64,000 nt of DNA from positions 434,001-498,000 of the forward strand of contig NZ_JAJPDW010000002.1 in the NCBI RefSeq assembly GCF_021654035.1, in the 5' to 3' direction. The notes beneath the pieces are model-generated. The model saw only the letters and a program-made list of their open reading frames with translations, was not told the DNA's origin and did no database searches. Both the position numbers and the translations under genes were made by a program. The stretch's first letter is position 1, and every line of letters begins with the position of its first letter. Below are positions 37,369 through 44,798 of this stretch, in pieces. Source of the DNA: Microbacterium aurantiacum (GTDB lineage: Bacteria > Actinomycetota > Actinomycetes > Actinomycetales > Microbacteriaceae).

Positions 37369-37706
37369 CGGACTCTCCTTCTGGTGGGGGTGACGGCACC
37401 GGTGATGGTGACGTCGACCCGGACGACGTTGCGGCCGAGGATCTCGGCGAGGCGATGCGCGACATCCGTCTGCACCTCCGCCGCCCGGTCGAGGACCGGG
37501 CCGGCGGCGGCGATCGCAGCGGTGTCGTCGAGCGGCGGGACCGGGAACGGGGACCGCAGCTGCACCCCGAGGGCTCCGCGGGAGCCGCTCACGGTGGCGC
37601 TGACCTGGTCCCGGTCCACGCCGATGATCGATGCGGCAACCGCCTCGGTGACCTTCTGAGTCACCCGGTCACGGACGACGATCCGGCCCGGGGCGGCCCC
37701 GCTCAC
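37365..37706 (-). CDS. Asp23/Gls24-like protein (second copy)
   Basis: A 113-residue protein starting at a GTG that overlaps the DUF2273 stop (GTGA). It reads GRIVVRDRVTQKVTEAVAAS, then VDRDQVSATVSGSRGALGVQ and VAHRLAEILGRNVVRVDVTI, which is the beta-alpha pattern of Asp23/Gls24 domains (DUF322). It is shorter than, and divergent from, the first Asp23 gene of the operon, so the two may form a mixed polymer at the membrane. Confidence 0.8.
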   Translation of the reverse strand: MSGAAPGRIVVRDRVTQKVTEAVAASIIGVDRDQVSATVSGSRGALGVQLRSPFPVPPLDDTAAIAAAGPVLDRAAEVQTDVAHRLAEILGRNVVRVDVTITGAVTPTRRRVR

Positions 37707-37891
37707 GACGACCGGCGTCCGGTCAGGGCGTCGGTCAGTCCGCGGACATCGACCTTGCCGGAGGCGAAACGTCCGACCAGCGCGCCGACTCCCATGAACA
37801 GGGCGACCAGGAGGAAGCCCCAGAAGCCGAACACGAGCGCGGCGAACGCGAGGACTGCGCCGATCAGGGCGCCGACGACGGTGGCGTTCAC
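37703..37891 (-). CDS. DUF2273 small membrane protein
   Basis: A 62-residue protein with two close hydrophobic helices (TVVGALIGAVLAFAALVFGF and GFLLVALFMGVGALVGRFAS) and a short basic tail. This is the DUF2273 type that accompanies Asp23 and AmaP in Gram-positive bacteria. It overlaps the upstream Asp23 gene by 4 bp (ATGA) and the downstream one by 4 bp, so it is translationally coupled on both sides. Confidence 0.87.
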   Translation of the reverse strand: MNATVVGALIGAVLAFAALVFGFWGFLLVALFMGVGALVGRFASGKVDVRGLTDALTGRRSS

Positions 37892-38388
37892 GCGACACGC
37901 GCCTCGGTGTCGTCGTCGTCGTTGTCCTCACCCGGAACGTGGATGTCGTTGACCTCGATGTTGACCTCGACGACCTCGAGGCCGGTGAGGCGGGTGATCG
38001 CACCGGCGACCGTGGAGCGGACCTCGGCGGCGACGGAGTGGATCGGCATCGGGTACTCGACGACGAGGGTGATGTCGGCCGCGGCCTGGGTCTGGCCCAC
38101 CTCGACGCGGACACCCTGCGTCAAGTCGGTGGCGTTGACGGCGTCGCGGATCGCACCGAAGGCACGGGCTCCGCCGCCACCGAGCGCGTACACGCCGCGG
38201 ACCTCGCGAGCTGCGATTCCGGCGACCTTTGCCACGACGGAATCGGCGATGACGGTCGAGCCGCCGTTGGTGGTCTGCGTGGTGCCGGCCGCAGCGTTCG
38301 CGCCGGCCGGACGGTCGACGCGGGTCGCGGGGGTCGCGGTGGTGACCTCGGCGGGGGTCGGGGTGGTGGCGTTCGTGGTGTCAGCCAT
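37888..38388 (-). CDS. Asp23/Gls24 family envelope stress response protein
   Basis: A 166-residue protein with a low-complexity Thr/Ala N-tail (about 45 residues), then the Asp23 domain: TVIADSVVAKVAGIAAREVRG, VYALGGGGARAF, DITLVVEYPMPIHSVAAEV, RSTVAGAITRLTGLEVVEVN. The acidic C-terminus (EDNDDDDTEA) is notable. It is the first gene of the eight-gene locus, with AAAGAGGAGAG before the ATG. The family is membrane-associated through AmaP and linked to cell-wall stress. Confidence 0.9.
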   Translation of the reverse strand: MADTTNATTPTPAEVTTATPATRVDRPAGANAAAGTTQTTNGGSTVIADSVVAKVAGIAAREVRGVYALGGGGARAFGAIRDAVNATDLTQGVRVEVGQTQAAADITLVVEYPMPIHSVAAEVRSTVAGAITRLTGLEVVEVNIEVNDIHVPGEDNDDDDTEARVA

Positions 38389-38499
38389 GAATCTCTCCTC
38401 TTTCTCGTGTGATGTCTGAGGGCGCGGCGTCTGGCGCCTGCGCCTCGAAGCGGCTGTTGTTCGCTTCGGGAATAGGAGTCACCGAGGGAGGGAAACGTC

Positions 38500-38539
38500 A
38501 CAAAAAAGTTCCCGGCCGAGGGTGGCGGCGGGAACTTTT
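38500..38539 (-). terminator. rho-independent terminator of the phosphatase gene
   Basis: On the minus strand AAAAGTTCCCG pairs perfectly with CGGGAACTTTT across a 14-nt loop, followed by a TTTTTTG run. It lies 48 bp after the low-molecular-weight phosphatase stop and before the Asp23 operon, so it insulates the two transcripts. Confidence 0.85.
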
Positions 38540-38586
38540 CGCTGGTGAGAGGGGCTTTTCGAGGTTGGAAGTTTCTGTCGAGCGGG

Positions 38587-39186
38587 TCAGGCGGGGGCGA
38601 CGGCCAGGCGCACGGCGCGGACCACCTCGGCGACCGCGGGCGTCAGCTGCTGCGACGACAGCTGGTAGGTCTGCCACGACCGGCGGTACGGGTCGATCAC
38701 GTCGTTGTCGGCGGGGTCGGCGAGCGGCTCGGCCACCCCGCGGTATGCCGCGACGGCCGCGGCCATCGCGCGCACCCGGTCGCGGGGGTCGGGGCCCGCG
38801 GCATCCGCTGCCTGTGTGATCGTGGCGTCGTCGAGCTGTGCGGCCAGGCGAGCGAACTCGCGCACCGTGAACGTGTGGCGGAGGCGCCCCGGCGCGTACT
38901 CCGCGAGGGTGCGGCGGTGCTCGCGGGTCATCGCGAGGAGCAGATCGGGCTCGTCCGCCATCGCCTCGGTCAGGTAGCGGGCGCGGTGGGCGGTCGCGGA
39001 TTCGAGGGGGATTCCGGCATCCGTCGCCAACTGCACGGCCTCGGGCGTCATGGTCGCGCCGGCGGCTCCGCGGGTGCCGGCGCTCGAGACGCGCGCGCCG
39101 AGCGGGGCGAGCTGCGCATCGAGCAGCAGCTGCGCGAGGGGCGAGCGGCAGATGTTGCCGGTGCACACCGTGAGGATCTCGAACAT
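38587..39186 (-). CDS. low-molecular-weight protein-tyrosine-phosphatase family protein
   Basis: A 199-residue protein with the CX5R loop at the N-terminus (VCTGNICRSPLAQ), SSAGTRG, TREHRRTLAEYAPG, and the general-acid region NDVIDPYRR near the C-terminus. It is longer than classical LMW-PTPs (150-160) because of a middle insert, as in arsenate-reductase-like Actinobacterial members. Possible substrates are protein phosphotyrosine, including the BY-kinase of the polysaccharide operon, but that link is speculation. It is divergent from the CPBP gene. Confidence 0.9.
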   Translation of the reverse strand: MFEILTVCTGNICRSPLAQLLLDAQLAPLGARVSSAGTRGAAGATMTPEAVQLATDAGIPLESATAHRARYLTEAMADEPDLLLAMTREHRRTLAEYAPGRLRHTFTVREFARLAAQLDDATITQAADAAGPDPRDRVRAMAAAVAAYRGVAEPLADPADNDVIDPYRRSWQTYQLSSQQLTPAVAEVVRAVRLAVAPA

Positions 39187-39219
39187 GGCGGTGTCTCCGG
39201 GGCAGGGTAGCGTGGGCGC

Positions 39220-40026
39220 GTGCCGGACCAGACTAGCGAGGCGATCGAGACCGACACCGCCGTGGAGGCGGGCATCGACGCGGAGACGGATGCCGGGGCC
39301 TCGCGCTCGCGGCGACGTCGCGTGCGTCGCAACGACTGGCGCCAGGGCGGGTCGACCGTCGCCCGCTGGCGCGAGGGCCTCCTCGCGATCGCGCTGTTCT
39401 CGCTCGGCGCGGGGCTGCTCGGCTCGGCCGTGATCGGCGTCGTGCTGCCGGGAGCGACCGTGCTCGCGGCGGTCGTGCTGTGGATCGCGCTCGCCGTCCC
39501 GATCGTGTGGGGCTTCGCGCGGTCGCGCCCGGCGGGGCTGCTGCGCTTCCGCGCCGTCGACCTCCTGTTCGGCGTCGTCCTCGGCGTGCTGATCCGGTTC
39601 ATCCAGGGTGGCGTCGCCGCGAGCGGGGGTGACACCGCATTCCCCTCCTATGCCGTGTTCGACGGGCAGCTACCCTCGACCTGGCTCATCGTCGACGGCT
39701 TCGGCGCGGTGCTCATCGCCCCGGTGCTCGAGGAGTTCTTCTTCCACGGCGTGCTGCTCGTCGCCCTCTACACCGTGCTCCGGCGTCCGGTCGGGCGTCT
39801 GGCCGCGGGTATCGGCGCGCTGCTCGTGACGACCGGCGCGTTCGTGCTCGTCCACGGCCTCGCGGGTGCCCTCGGTGTCGACGCGATCATCGGACTCGTG
39901 CTCGTCGCCGGCGTCGGCGGCGCCCTCGTGCTCCTCACCGGCCGCATCTGGGCCGCGGTGCTCCTGCACATCACGTACAACGCGGTCTTCGTCGCGCTCG
40001 CGCTGGTCGGCACGCTCTTCGGCTGA
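39220..40026 (+). CDS. CPBP family intramembrane metalloprotease
   Basis: A 268-residue polytopic protein with a charged 50-residue N-tail. The three CPBP (Abi/CAAX) motifs are present: LIAPVLEEFFFHGVLL (EE then FFFHG in place of the usual FRG), FVLVHGLAGALG (His) and AVLLHITYNAVFV (His/Asn). It probably cleaves membrane-associated peptides in the bilayer. It begins at a GTG at 39220, divergent from the phosphatase gene, and is followed 155 bp later by a sortase-type surface protein. A second such pair occurs at 46.5-47.9 kb. Confidence 0.88.
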   Translation: MPDQTSEAIETDTAVEAGIDAETDAGASRSRRRRVRRNDWRQGGSTVARWREGLLAIALFSLGAGLLGSAVIGVVLPGATVLAAVVLWIALAVPIVWGFARSRPAGLLRFRAVDLLFGVVLGVLIRFIQGGVAASGGDTAFPSYAVFDGQLPSTWLIVDGFGAVLIAPVLEEFFFHGVLLVALYTVLRRPVGRLAAGIGALLVTTGAFVLVHGLAGALGVDAIIGLVLVAGVGGALVLLTGRIWAAVLLHITYNAVFVALALVGTLFG

Positions 40027-40048
40027 GAGTTCCCCGGCATCCGGTGTT

Positions 40049-40093
40049 GTTTACCGACATGTAACACAGGCGGCATCCAGCTGCCGCTAAGGT
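40049..40093 (+). promoter_or_regulatory. operator-like TTAC-N6-GTAA plus -10 for LAXTG gene
   Basis: GTTTACCGACATGTAAC (40049-40065) contains inverted TTAC/GTAA half-sites six bases apart. TAAGGT at 40088-40093 is a good -10; the -35 position (40065-40070) abuts the motif. The same TTAC-N6-GTAA and a CTA-GGTTG-type -10 precede the paralogous LPXTG gene at 46557. Confidence 0.5.
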
Positions 40094-40181
40094 TGGGCGT
40101 GGGCCACCGTAGTCCCGACCGTACTGATTATCGAAGTACACCTCCCCAGCAATCAGCACTCTCGAGACTCAGAGGAGTCCC

Positions 40182-40733
40182 ATGCTCAAGAAGACAGCCG
40201 CCGCTCTTGCGGTTGCCGGCGTCATCGCGCTCGGCTCCGCAACCCCGGCATTCGCCTACCCCGTCGCCCCGGCTCCCGGGTGCACGGTCTCGCCCGCTGC
40301 GTTCACCGCGGGCGTCCCCTCCACCATCGCGTGCGTCGGCCTCCCCGCCGGACCCACCACGTTCACCGTCGTCGGCCCCGGGGTCACCCCCGGTGTGATC
40401 GCCTCGGTCGCCTCGGCTTCGGCATCCGCTTCCGCCTCGGTCACCAAGACCGCCGGCGAGGACGGCGCCGTCTCGGCCACCTTCACCCCGCCCCAGACCG
40501 CCTCGTACTCGATCACGGTTGTGGACGCCGAGGGGGCGACCGTTGTTTCCGAGACCCTTCCGGCCGCGTCCGGCACGGGCACCGGTGGCTCGGCCTCGGG
40601 TGGCGGCCTGGCCGTCACCGGAGGCTCGGTCGCCGGTGAGGTCGTCTGGCTCGGCGTCGGGGCCCTCGGCCTCGGCGGTATCGCCGTCGCTGCCGCCGTG
40701 GCACGTCGCCGCGCGGCATCCGTCGCCGGCTGA
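40182..40733 (+). CDS. small sortase-type surface protein (LAVTG signal)
   Basis: A 183-residue secreted protein. A Sec signal (KKTAAALAVAGVIALGSATPAFA) is followed by one Ig-like beta domain with two Cys (GCTVSP and IACVGLP), a Gly/Ser-rich linker, LAVTGG, a hydrophobic helix and a RRR tail. LAxTG is the sorting motif favoured by class E sortases in high-GC Actinobacteria. It is a paralogue of the protein at 46557-47105, with the same domain size and Cys spacing. Well-defined promoter and terminator make it a single-gene unit. No sortase gene is in the window. Confidence 0.88.
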   Translation: MLKKTAAALAVAGVIALGSATPAFAYPVAPAPGCTVSPAAFTAGVPSTIACVGLPAGPTTFTVVGPGVTPGVIASVASASASASASVTKTAGEDGAVSATFTPPQTASYSITVVDAEGATVVSETLPAASGTGTGGSASGGGLAVTGGSVAGEVVWLGVGALGLGGIAVAAAVARRRAASVAG

Positions 40734-40748
40734 CGCTTCTCGCGTTTC

Positions 40749-40785
40749 CGACGAAGCCCCCGGGAAAACCCCGGGGGCTTCGTCG
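40749..40785 (+). terminator. rho-independent terminator of LAXTG gene
   Basis: CGACGAAGCCCCCGGG pairs with its full complement 5 nt away (AAAAC loop), a 16-bp GC-rich stem. There is no long T-run, as is common in this GC range. Confidence 0.85.
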
Positions 40786-40810
40786 CGCCCGGGGTGGTGC
40801 CGGAGCTTCG

Positions 40811-40890
40811 GCGTCGAAAACGCGGGGCGGATCGGCCCCGCGGGGTGCGGCGCGCCGCCGGGGTGTCGGCTGGGCCCGCGTTTTCGACGC
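40811..40890. repeat. palindrome-ended intergenic repeat, GTCGAAAACGCGG type (copy 1)
   Basis: An 80-bp element whose ends GCGTCGAAAACGCGGG (40811-40826) and its exact complement (40875-40890) form a 16-bp inverted repeat around a GC-rich centre. The same termini bound the element at 62769-62842. Non-coding. Confidence 0.8.
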
Positions 40891-40942
40891 GGGGCCGGGC
40901 TGCCGTGCCCGGTCTGGGTCGTCGGGGGCGGGGCCGGTCGGC

Positions 40943-41018
40943 GTGAAACCCCGGGGTGAAATCGACACCTCCGTGCGCGAAACAGCCCCGAAATGACCGA
41001 ATCGCCCGGGGCTTTCAC
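40943..41018. repeat. palindrome-ended intergenic repeat, GTGAAA type (copy 1)
   Basis: A 76-bp element beginning GTGAAACCCCGGG and ending CCCGGGGCTTTCAC, an inverted repeat with a one-base bulge. Internal sequence (GAAATCGACACCTCC, GAAACAGCCCCGAAATGACC) is closely shared with the copy at 41567-41642. The two copies flank the DUF6328 gene in the same orientation. Confidence 0.8.
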
Positions 41019-41063
41019 ACGAACGGGCGGCGCCGCCGGGGGCGCGTGGCTATGATCGCGGCC

Positions 41064-41570
41064 ATGAGCGAGCGGAGCGACGACGTATCGCCCGACGGGC
41101 GCGACGAATCGGCGAACGAGCGGGCCGACCGCAACTGGAACGAGATCCTTCAGGAACTGCGGGTGACCCAGACCGGAACCCAGCTGATCAGCGGTTTTCT
41201 GCTCGCGGTGGCGTTCCAGTCGCGGTTCGAAGACCTCGACGCCTACCAGCTCGGCCTGTACCTGACGCTGGTGGCGCTCGCCGCGACGGCGACCTTTCTA
41301 AGTCTCGTGCCGGTCGTGCTGCACCGGTCGCGGTTCCGGCGGCACCAGAAGGTCGACGTCGTCCGGATCGCCAACCGGTACCTCATCGCGAACACGGTCG
41401 TCGTGAGCCTCCTGGTCGCCGGGGTCTGCAGCCTCGTCTTCGACTTCACCCTGTCGCGCGTCGCCGGCTTCGTGGCCCTGGGCCTCGGGGTGGGGGCGGG
41501 CATCGCGTTGTGGGCCGTGACCCGGCCCGGCCCGGTGGCCTCGGCGGCGGGTGTCGACCGCTCGGTGTGA
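41064..41570 (+). CDS. DUF6328 family membrane protein
   Basis: A 168-residue protein with an acidic N-tail, the family-typical RNWNEILQELRVTQTGTQLI, then four transmembrane helices (SGFLLAVAFQSRF; LTLVALAATATFLSLVPVVL; a third; a fourth) and a short tail. Function unknown in the family. ATG 41064 is preferred over 41052. Its last codon and stop (GTG TGA) lie inside the 3' flanking repeat, so that repeat has touched or replaced the C-terminus. It is bracketed by directly repeated GTGAAA elements. Confidence 0.85.
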   Translation: MSERSDDVSPDGRDESANERADRNWNEILQELRVTQTGTQLISGFLLAVAFQSRFEDLDAYQLGLYLTLVALAATATFLSLVPVVLHRSRFRRHQKVDVVRIANRYLIANTVVVSLLVAGVCSLVFDFTLSRVAGFVALGLGVGAGIALWAVTRPGPVASAAGVDRSV

Positions 41571-41642
41571 AAGCCCGGGGAGAAGTCGACACTTCCGGGC
41601 TCGAAACAGCGCCGAAGTGACCGAATCGCCCCACGGTTTCAC
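41567..41642. repeat. palindrome-ended intergenic repeat, GTGAAA type (copy 2)
   Basis: A 76-bp element starting GTGAAAGCCCGGGG and ending CGGTTTCAC. It has the same length and very similar interior as copy 1 at 40943-41018 (GTCGACACTTCC, GAAACAGCGCCGAAGTGACC, GAATCGCCCC). It supplies the stop codon of the DUF6328 gene. Confidence 0.8.
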
Positions 41643-41665
41643 CGGGCGCGGGAGCGCGGAATCCG

Positions 41666-42373
41666 CTAGACGATGCCGGCCGTGTTCAGGAGCGCGCCGA
41701 TCGCGAAGGTCGCCGCGAGGGCGATCGCCCCGCCGATCACGACGCGCAGCGTGCCGCGCAGCGGCCGCGCCCCGCCGAGCTTGGCGCCGAGCGCTCCGGT
41801 CGCCGCCAGGGCGAGCATGACGAGGATGAACGTCACCGGGATCCGATAGGGCTCCGGCAAGAGGATGGTCAGGAACGGCAGGATGCCGCCGCTGACGAAC
41901 GCGAGTGCCGACGCCATCGCCGCCCGCCACGGGCTCACCAGGTCGTCGGGATCGATGTGCAGCTCGGCGGCGAGGTGCGCCCGAAGCGCGTCGCGCTCGG
42001 TCAGCTCCACGGCCACCTGGCGCGCGGTCGCATCCGTCAGCCCCTGCGCGCGGTACAGCTCGGTGAGCTCCTCGAGCTCCTGCGCCGGCATCGTCCGCAG
42101 CTCTTCGCGTTCCTTCGCGATCAGGGCCTTCTCGCTGTCGCTCTGACTGCTGACCGACACGTACTCTCCGAGCGCCATCGAGATCGCCCCGCCGACGAGT
42201 GCCGCCGAGGATGCCGGGACGATCGCGGCGAGGTCGGGCGTCGCCGCGGCCACACCGACGGCGATCGCCGCGACCGACACGATGCCGTCGTTCGCGCCGA
42301 GAACGGCGGCCCGCAGCCAGTTCAACCGTCCCGCAATGCCCGCCCCGTGCGGCTCGTCCGCGTGCCCCGCCAT
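41666..42373 (-). CDS. VIT1/CCC1 family iron/manganese transporter
   Basis: A 235-residue protein. The N-terminal helix has LRAAVLGANDGIVSVAAIAVGV, then a second (GGAISMALGEYVSVSSQSDSE), a long charged cytoplasmic alpha-helical region (about residues 85-150: EREELRTMPAQELEELTELY), and three C-terminal helices. NDGIVS and MALGEYVSV are diagnostic for VIT proteins. It should export or sequester Fe(II)/Mn(II) at the cytoplasmic membrane. ATG 42373 is chosen because upstream in-frame sequence runs into a palindromic repeat. Confidence 0.92.
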   Translation of the reverse strand: MAGHADEPHGAGIAGRLNWLRAAVLGANDGIVSVAAIAVGVAAATPDLAAIVPASSAALVGGAISMALGEYVSVSSQSDSEKALIAKEREELRTMPAQELEELTELYRAQGLTDATARQVAVELTERDALRAHLAAELHIDPDDLVSPWRAAMASALAFVSGGILPFLTILLPEPYRIPVTFILVMLALAATGALGAKLGGARPLRGTLRVVIGGAIALAATFAIGALLNTAGIV

Positions 42374-42546
42374 GCGCTCAGGATAGACCCGCGGCGGTCG
42401 GCGCGGCATCCCCCGGGCGTCCGTCTCCCGCATCGGTCGTGAAGAACGCGGGACGAATCGACACTCGGGGGCCCGGAAACGCTCCGAACCCCCGAAATCT
42501 CCCGCGTCTCTCGAAGGAAAGACGGGGAAGTCGCGTGCGGCTGGCC

Positions 42547-42622
42547 GTGAAACCGCGGGGAGGAACCGACGAATTCGGCGTCTGAGACCGGGGTTTGGGC
42601 CTGATTCACCCCGGGGTTTCAC
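42547..42622. repeat. palindrome-ended intergenic repeat, GTGAAA type (copy 3)
   Basis: Ends GTGAAACCGCGGGG and CCCCGGGGTTTCAC pair at 13 of 14 positions over a 76-bp element. A shorter, weaker ACGCGGGA/TCCCGCGT pair lies at 42446-42507. Together these fill most of the 273-bp gap between 42374 and 42646. Confidence 0.75.
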
Positions 42623-42646
42623 CGCGGCGTCTCTGGCGGCGCCCCG

Positions 42647-42826
42647 TCAGCTGCCGTAACCGCCGACGTTGCCGTTGCGGCGCTGGTCGGTGGCCGGGTC
42701 GTAGTGCGGTTGTGGGGTGCTGGGCTCGGCGCCGCCGGAGCGCCGGGTGTCGTAGGTCTCGGTGGCCGGCCAGAAGAACTGCCGGATCCGGCTGATGAGC
42801 GACGGCCGGCGCGGGTCGGAAGACAT
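42647..42826 (-). CDS. 59-residue hypothetical protein
   Basis: An ORF MSSDPRRPSLISRIRQFFWP followed by a polar, Gly/Asn-rich tail. One short amphipathic helix (ISRIRQFFWP) may touch the membrane. There is no strong Shine-Dalgarno. The composition is not obviously antisense noise and the reading frame has a defined stop, but no homologue is recognised. It lies between two palindromic repeats. Confidence 0.45.
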   Translation of the reverse strand: MSSDPRRPSLISRIRQFFWPATETYDTRRSGGAEPSTPQPHYDPATDQRRNGNVGGYGS

Positions 42827-43181
42827 GCCGCGAGAGTAACCCGGTGGGGCGCGCGGGGCCAGGGGCCGCCCACCGGACCACCGGACCACGCGGAGAAGAA
42901 CGCGGTGCGAGCGGCCGTTTCGGGCCGTATGGCGGGGTGCCGGGGTCCGGATATCCCGCGTTCTCGACAGGAAACGACCGAGATGAACCCGCGACACCGG
43001 CCGCCGTGGAGTGCGGCCGGGGTCCCGCGCGCGGGGGCGGTCTCGGCCGGTCCGCGTGAAACGCCGGGGAGAAGTCGACGTCCCCGGCCACGACACGCCG
43101 CCGGCACGACCGAATCTCCCGCGCTTTCACCGCGTTGCGACTCCCGTCCGACCGGCCGACCCCCGGCATCCGGAGCATCGG
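42827..43181. other. gene-free stretch upstream of thiamin operon
   Basis: This 355-bp stretch holds repeat-like DNA rather than genes. At 42893-42967 there is a degenerate GAACGCGG / CCGCGTTC pair. At 43053-43134 there is a fourth, imperfect GTGAAA-type element (GTGAAACGCCGGGGAGAAG ... CTCCCGCGCTTTCAC). A -10-like TAGGGT at 43182-43187 starts the thiamin leader just after it. Confidence 0.6.
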
Positions 43182-43203
43182 TAGGGTGGAGCGCAACACG
43201 TGA

Positions 43204-43270
43204 CACGGGGTGCCCCACGGGGCTGAGATGACACCCGTCGAACCTGATCTAGTTCGTACTAGCGAAGGGA
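43204..43270 (+). ncRNA. TPP riboswitch (THI element)
   Basis: The conserved pieces are in order: ACACGGGGTGCC, GGCTGAGATGACACCCGT, CGAACCTGATCTAGTTCGTA and CTAGCGAAGGGATG. These are the pyrimidine-sensor helix (CUGAGA) and the pyrophosphate-sensor helix (ACCUGAUC...GCGNAGGGA) of the TPP aptamer. The AGCGAAGGGA end doubles as the ribosome binding site of thiM, so thiamin pyrophosphate binding should hide it and block translation. It follows a TAGGGT -10 at 43182. Confidence 0.93.
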
Positions 43271-43278
43271 TGTCGCGC

Positions 43279-44130
43279 ATGACGCGCACGCCACAGCACC
43301 TGCTCGAGTTCTCCGTCGATGCGTTGCAGGAGGTGCGGAGATCCGCGCCCCTCGTGCACTGCATCACCAACAGCGTGGTGGTGAACTTCACCGCGAATGC
43401 ACTGCTCGCCCTCGGGGCGTCGGCCGCGATGGTCGACATCCCCGACGAGGCGGGGCCCTTCGCGGGCATCGCCTCGGGGCTGCTCGTGAACCTCGGGACC
43501 CCCACCGCCGAGCAGCGCACCGCGATGCGCGAGGCGGTGGCGTCGGCGACGGATGCCGGGACCCCGTGGGTCCTGGATCCGGTCGCCGTCGGTGCGCTTC
43601 CGGTCCGGACCCCGCTCGGGTTCGAGCTGCGGGATGCCGGGCCGACGATCATCCGGGGGAATGCGTCCGAGATCATCGCTGTCGGCGGTGCCGGTGCGGG
43701 CGGACGCGGTGTCGACGCCGACGACGACCTCGCCGCCGCCGAGCCGCACGCTCGGGCTCTCGCCCTCCGGACCGGCGGCATCGTCGCGGTCTCGGGGCCG
43801 GTCGACCTCGTGACCGACGGGCGGGAGAGCGTCCGGATCTCCAACGGGACCCCGCTCCTGACCCAGGTCACCGGCGGCGGCTGCGCGCTCGGCGCGGTCA
43901 TGGCGGCTTTCGCGGCCGTGGACGACGACCGCCTCGCCACCACCGTCGCCGCGATCACGGTGTACACGGTCGCCGCGCAGCGCGCCGCGGCCCGGGCGAG
44001 CGGTCCCGGTAGCTTCGCGGTGGGATTCCTCGACGCGCTCGCCGAGATCGACGGCGACGCGCTGCGGCGCACGGCGGTCCTTGCGACGGACGCGACGGAC
44101 GCGACGGACGCGACGGACGCGGCGTCATGA
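43279..44130 (+). CDS. thiM: hydroxyethylthiazole kinase
   Basis: A 283-residue kinase that phosphorylates the thiazole precursor (HET) for thiamin salvage. Motifs include [53 protein letters not shown] and the C-terminal active-site [18 protein letters not shown] 43279 gives about 8 bases from the riboswitch-embedded AAGGGA; the ATG at 43270 would overlap it. The C-terminus is an unusual DAT tandem extension coded by a 9-bp repeat. It overlaps thiE by 4 bp. Confidence 0.93.
   Translation: MTRTPQHLLEFSVDALQEVRRSAPLVHCITNSVVVNFTANALLALGASAAMVDIPDEAGPFAGIASGLLVNLGTPTAEQRTAMREAVASATDAGTPWVLDPVAVGALPVRTPLGFELRDAGPTIIRGNASEIIAVGGAGAGGRGVDADDDLAAAEPHARALALRTGGIVAVSGPVDLVTDGRESVRISNGTPLLTQVTGGGCALGAVMAAFAAVDDDRLATTVAAITVYTVAAQRAAARASGPGSFAVGFLDALAEIDGDALRRTAVLATDATDATDATDAAS
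44092..44126. repeat. 9-bp tandem repeat at the 3' end of thiM
   Basis: GACGCGACG units repeat about four times and encode the [11 protein letters not shown] tail of ThiM. A purely tandem, in-frame array that could change copy number without frameshift. Confidence 0.8.
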
Positions 44131-44798
44131 CCCGCCTCGACCTCTCGGTCTACCTCGTCACCGACACGCGGCAGGCGACGGATGCCGGGCACGACCTCGT
44201 CGACCTCGCCGTCGCCGCCGCGCGAGGCGGTGTCACCGCGGTCCAGGTGCGGGAGAAGGATGCCGCGGCGGCGGGGTTCCTCGACACCGTCGTCCGTCTC
44301 GCCGAGGCATTGCCCGACGAGGTCGCGCTGCTCGTCAACGACCGCGTCGACGTGTATCTCGCCGCGCGCCGGGCGTTCCCGCGCGGGTTCGCCGACCGCG
44401 CCCACGGTGTGCACGTCGGACAGTCCGATCTGCCCACGCCGGTCGTCCGCGAGCTCATCGGCGCCGACGCCGTGCTCGGACTCAGCGCCGCGACTCCGGC
44501 GCAGCTCGCGGAGGCCGCCTCCAGCCCGGCGCGCATCGACTACGTCGGGATCGGCGCGCTCCACGTCACGCAGACGAAGAAGGATGCGCCCGCACCGCTC
44601 GGGCATGCGCGGTTCGCCGAACTCGCGGCATCCGTCGCGGTGCCGTCCGTCGCGATCGGGGGCGTGACCGTCGCCGATCTGCCGCGGCTGCGAGCCGCCG
44701 GGGCAGCCGGTGCCGCGGTGGTGTCGGCGGTGTGCGCGGCGGCGGATCCGGCATCCGCTGCCCGAGAGCTGCGACGCGCGTGGGAGGTCGGCAAGTGA
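44127..44798 (+). CDS. thiE: thiamin phosphate synthase
   Basis: A 223-residue TIM barrel joining HMP-PP and HET-P to thiamin phosphate. Visible: LYLVTDTR-like [69 protein letters not shown] and [11 protein letters not shown]. The substrate-binding Lys/Asp pairs of the family are intact. ATG overlaps thiM by 4 bp and the stop overlaps the next gene's GTG by 4 bp, so the operon is coupled throughout. Confidence 0.94.
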   Translation: MTRLDLSVYLVTDTRQATDAGHDLVDLAVAAARGGVTAVQVREKDAAAAGFLDTVVRLAEALPDEVALLVNDRVDVYLAARRAFPRGFADRAHGVHVGQSDLPTPVVRELIGADAVLGLSAATPAQLAEAASSPARIDYVGIGALHVTQTKKDAPAPLGHARFAELAASVAVPSVAIGGVTVADLPRLRAAGAAGAAVVSAVCAAADPASAARELRRAWEVGK

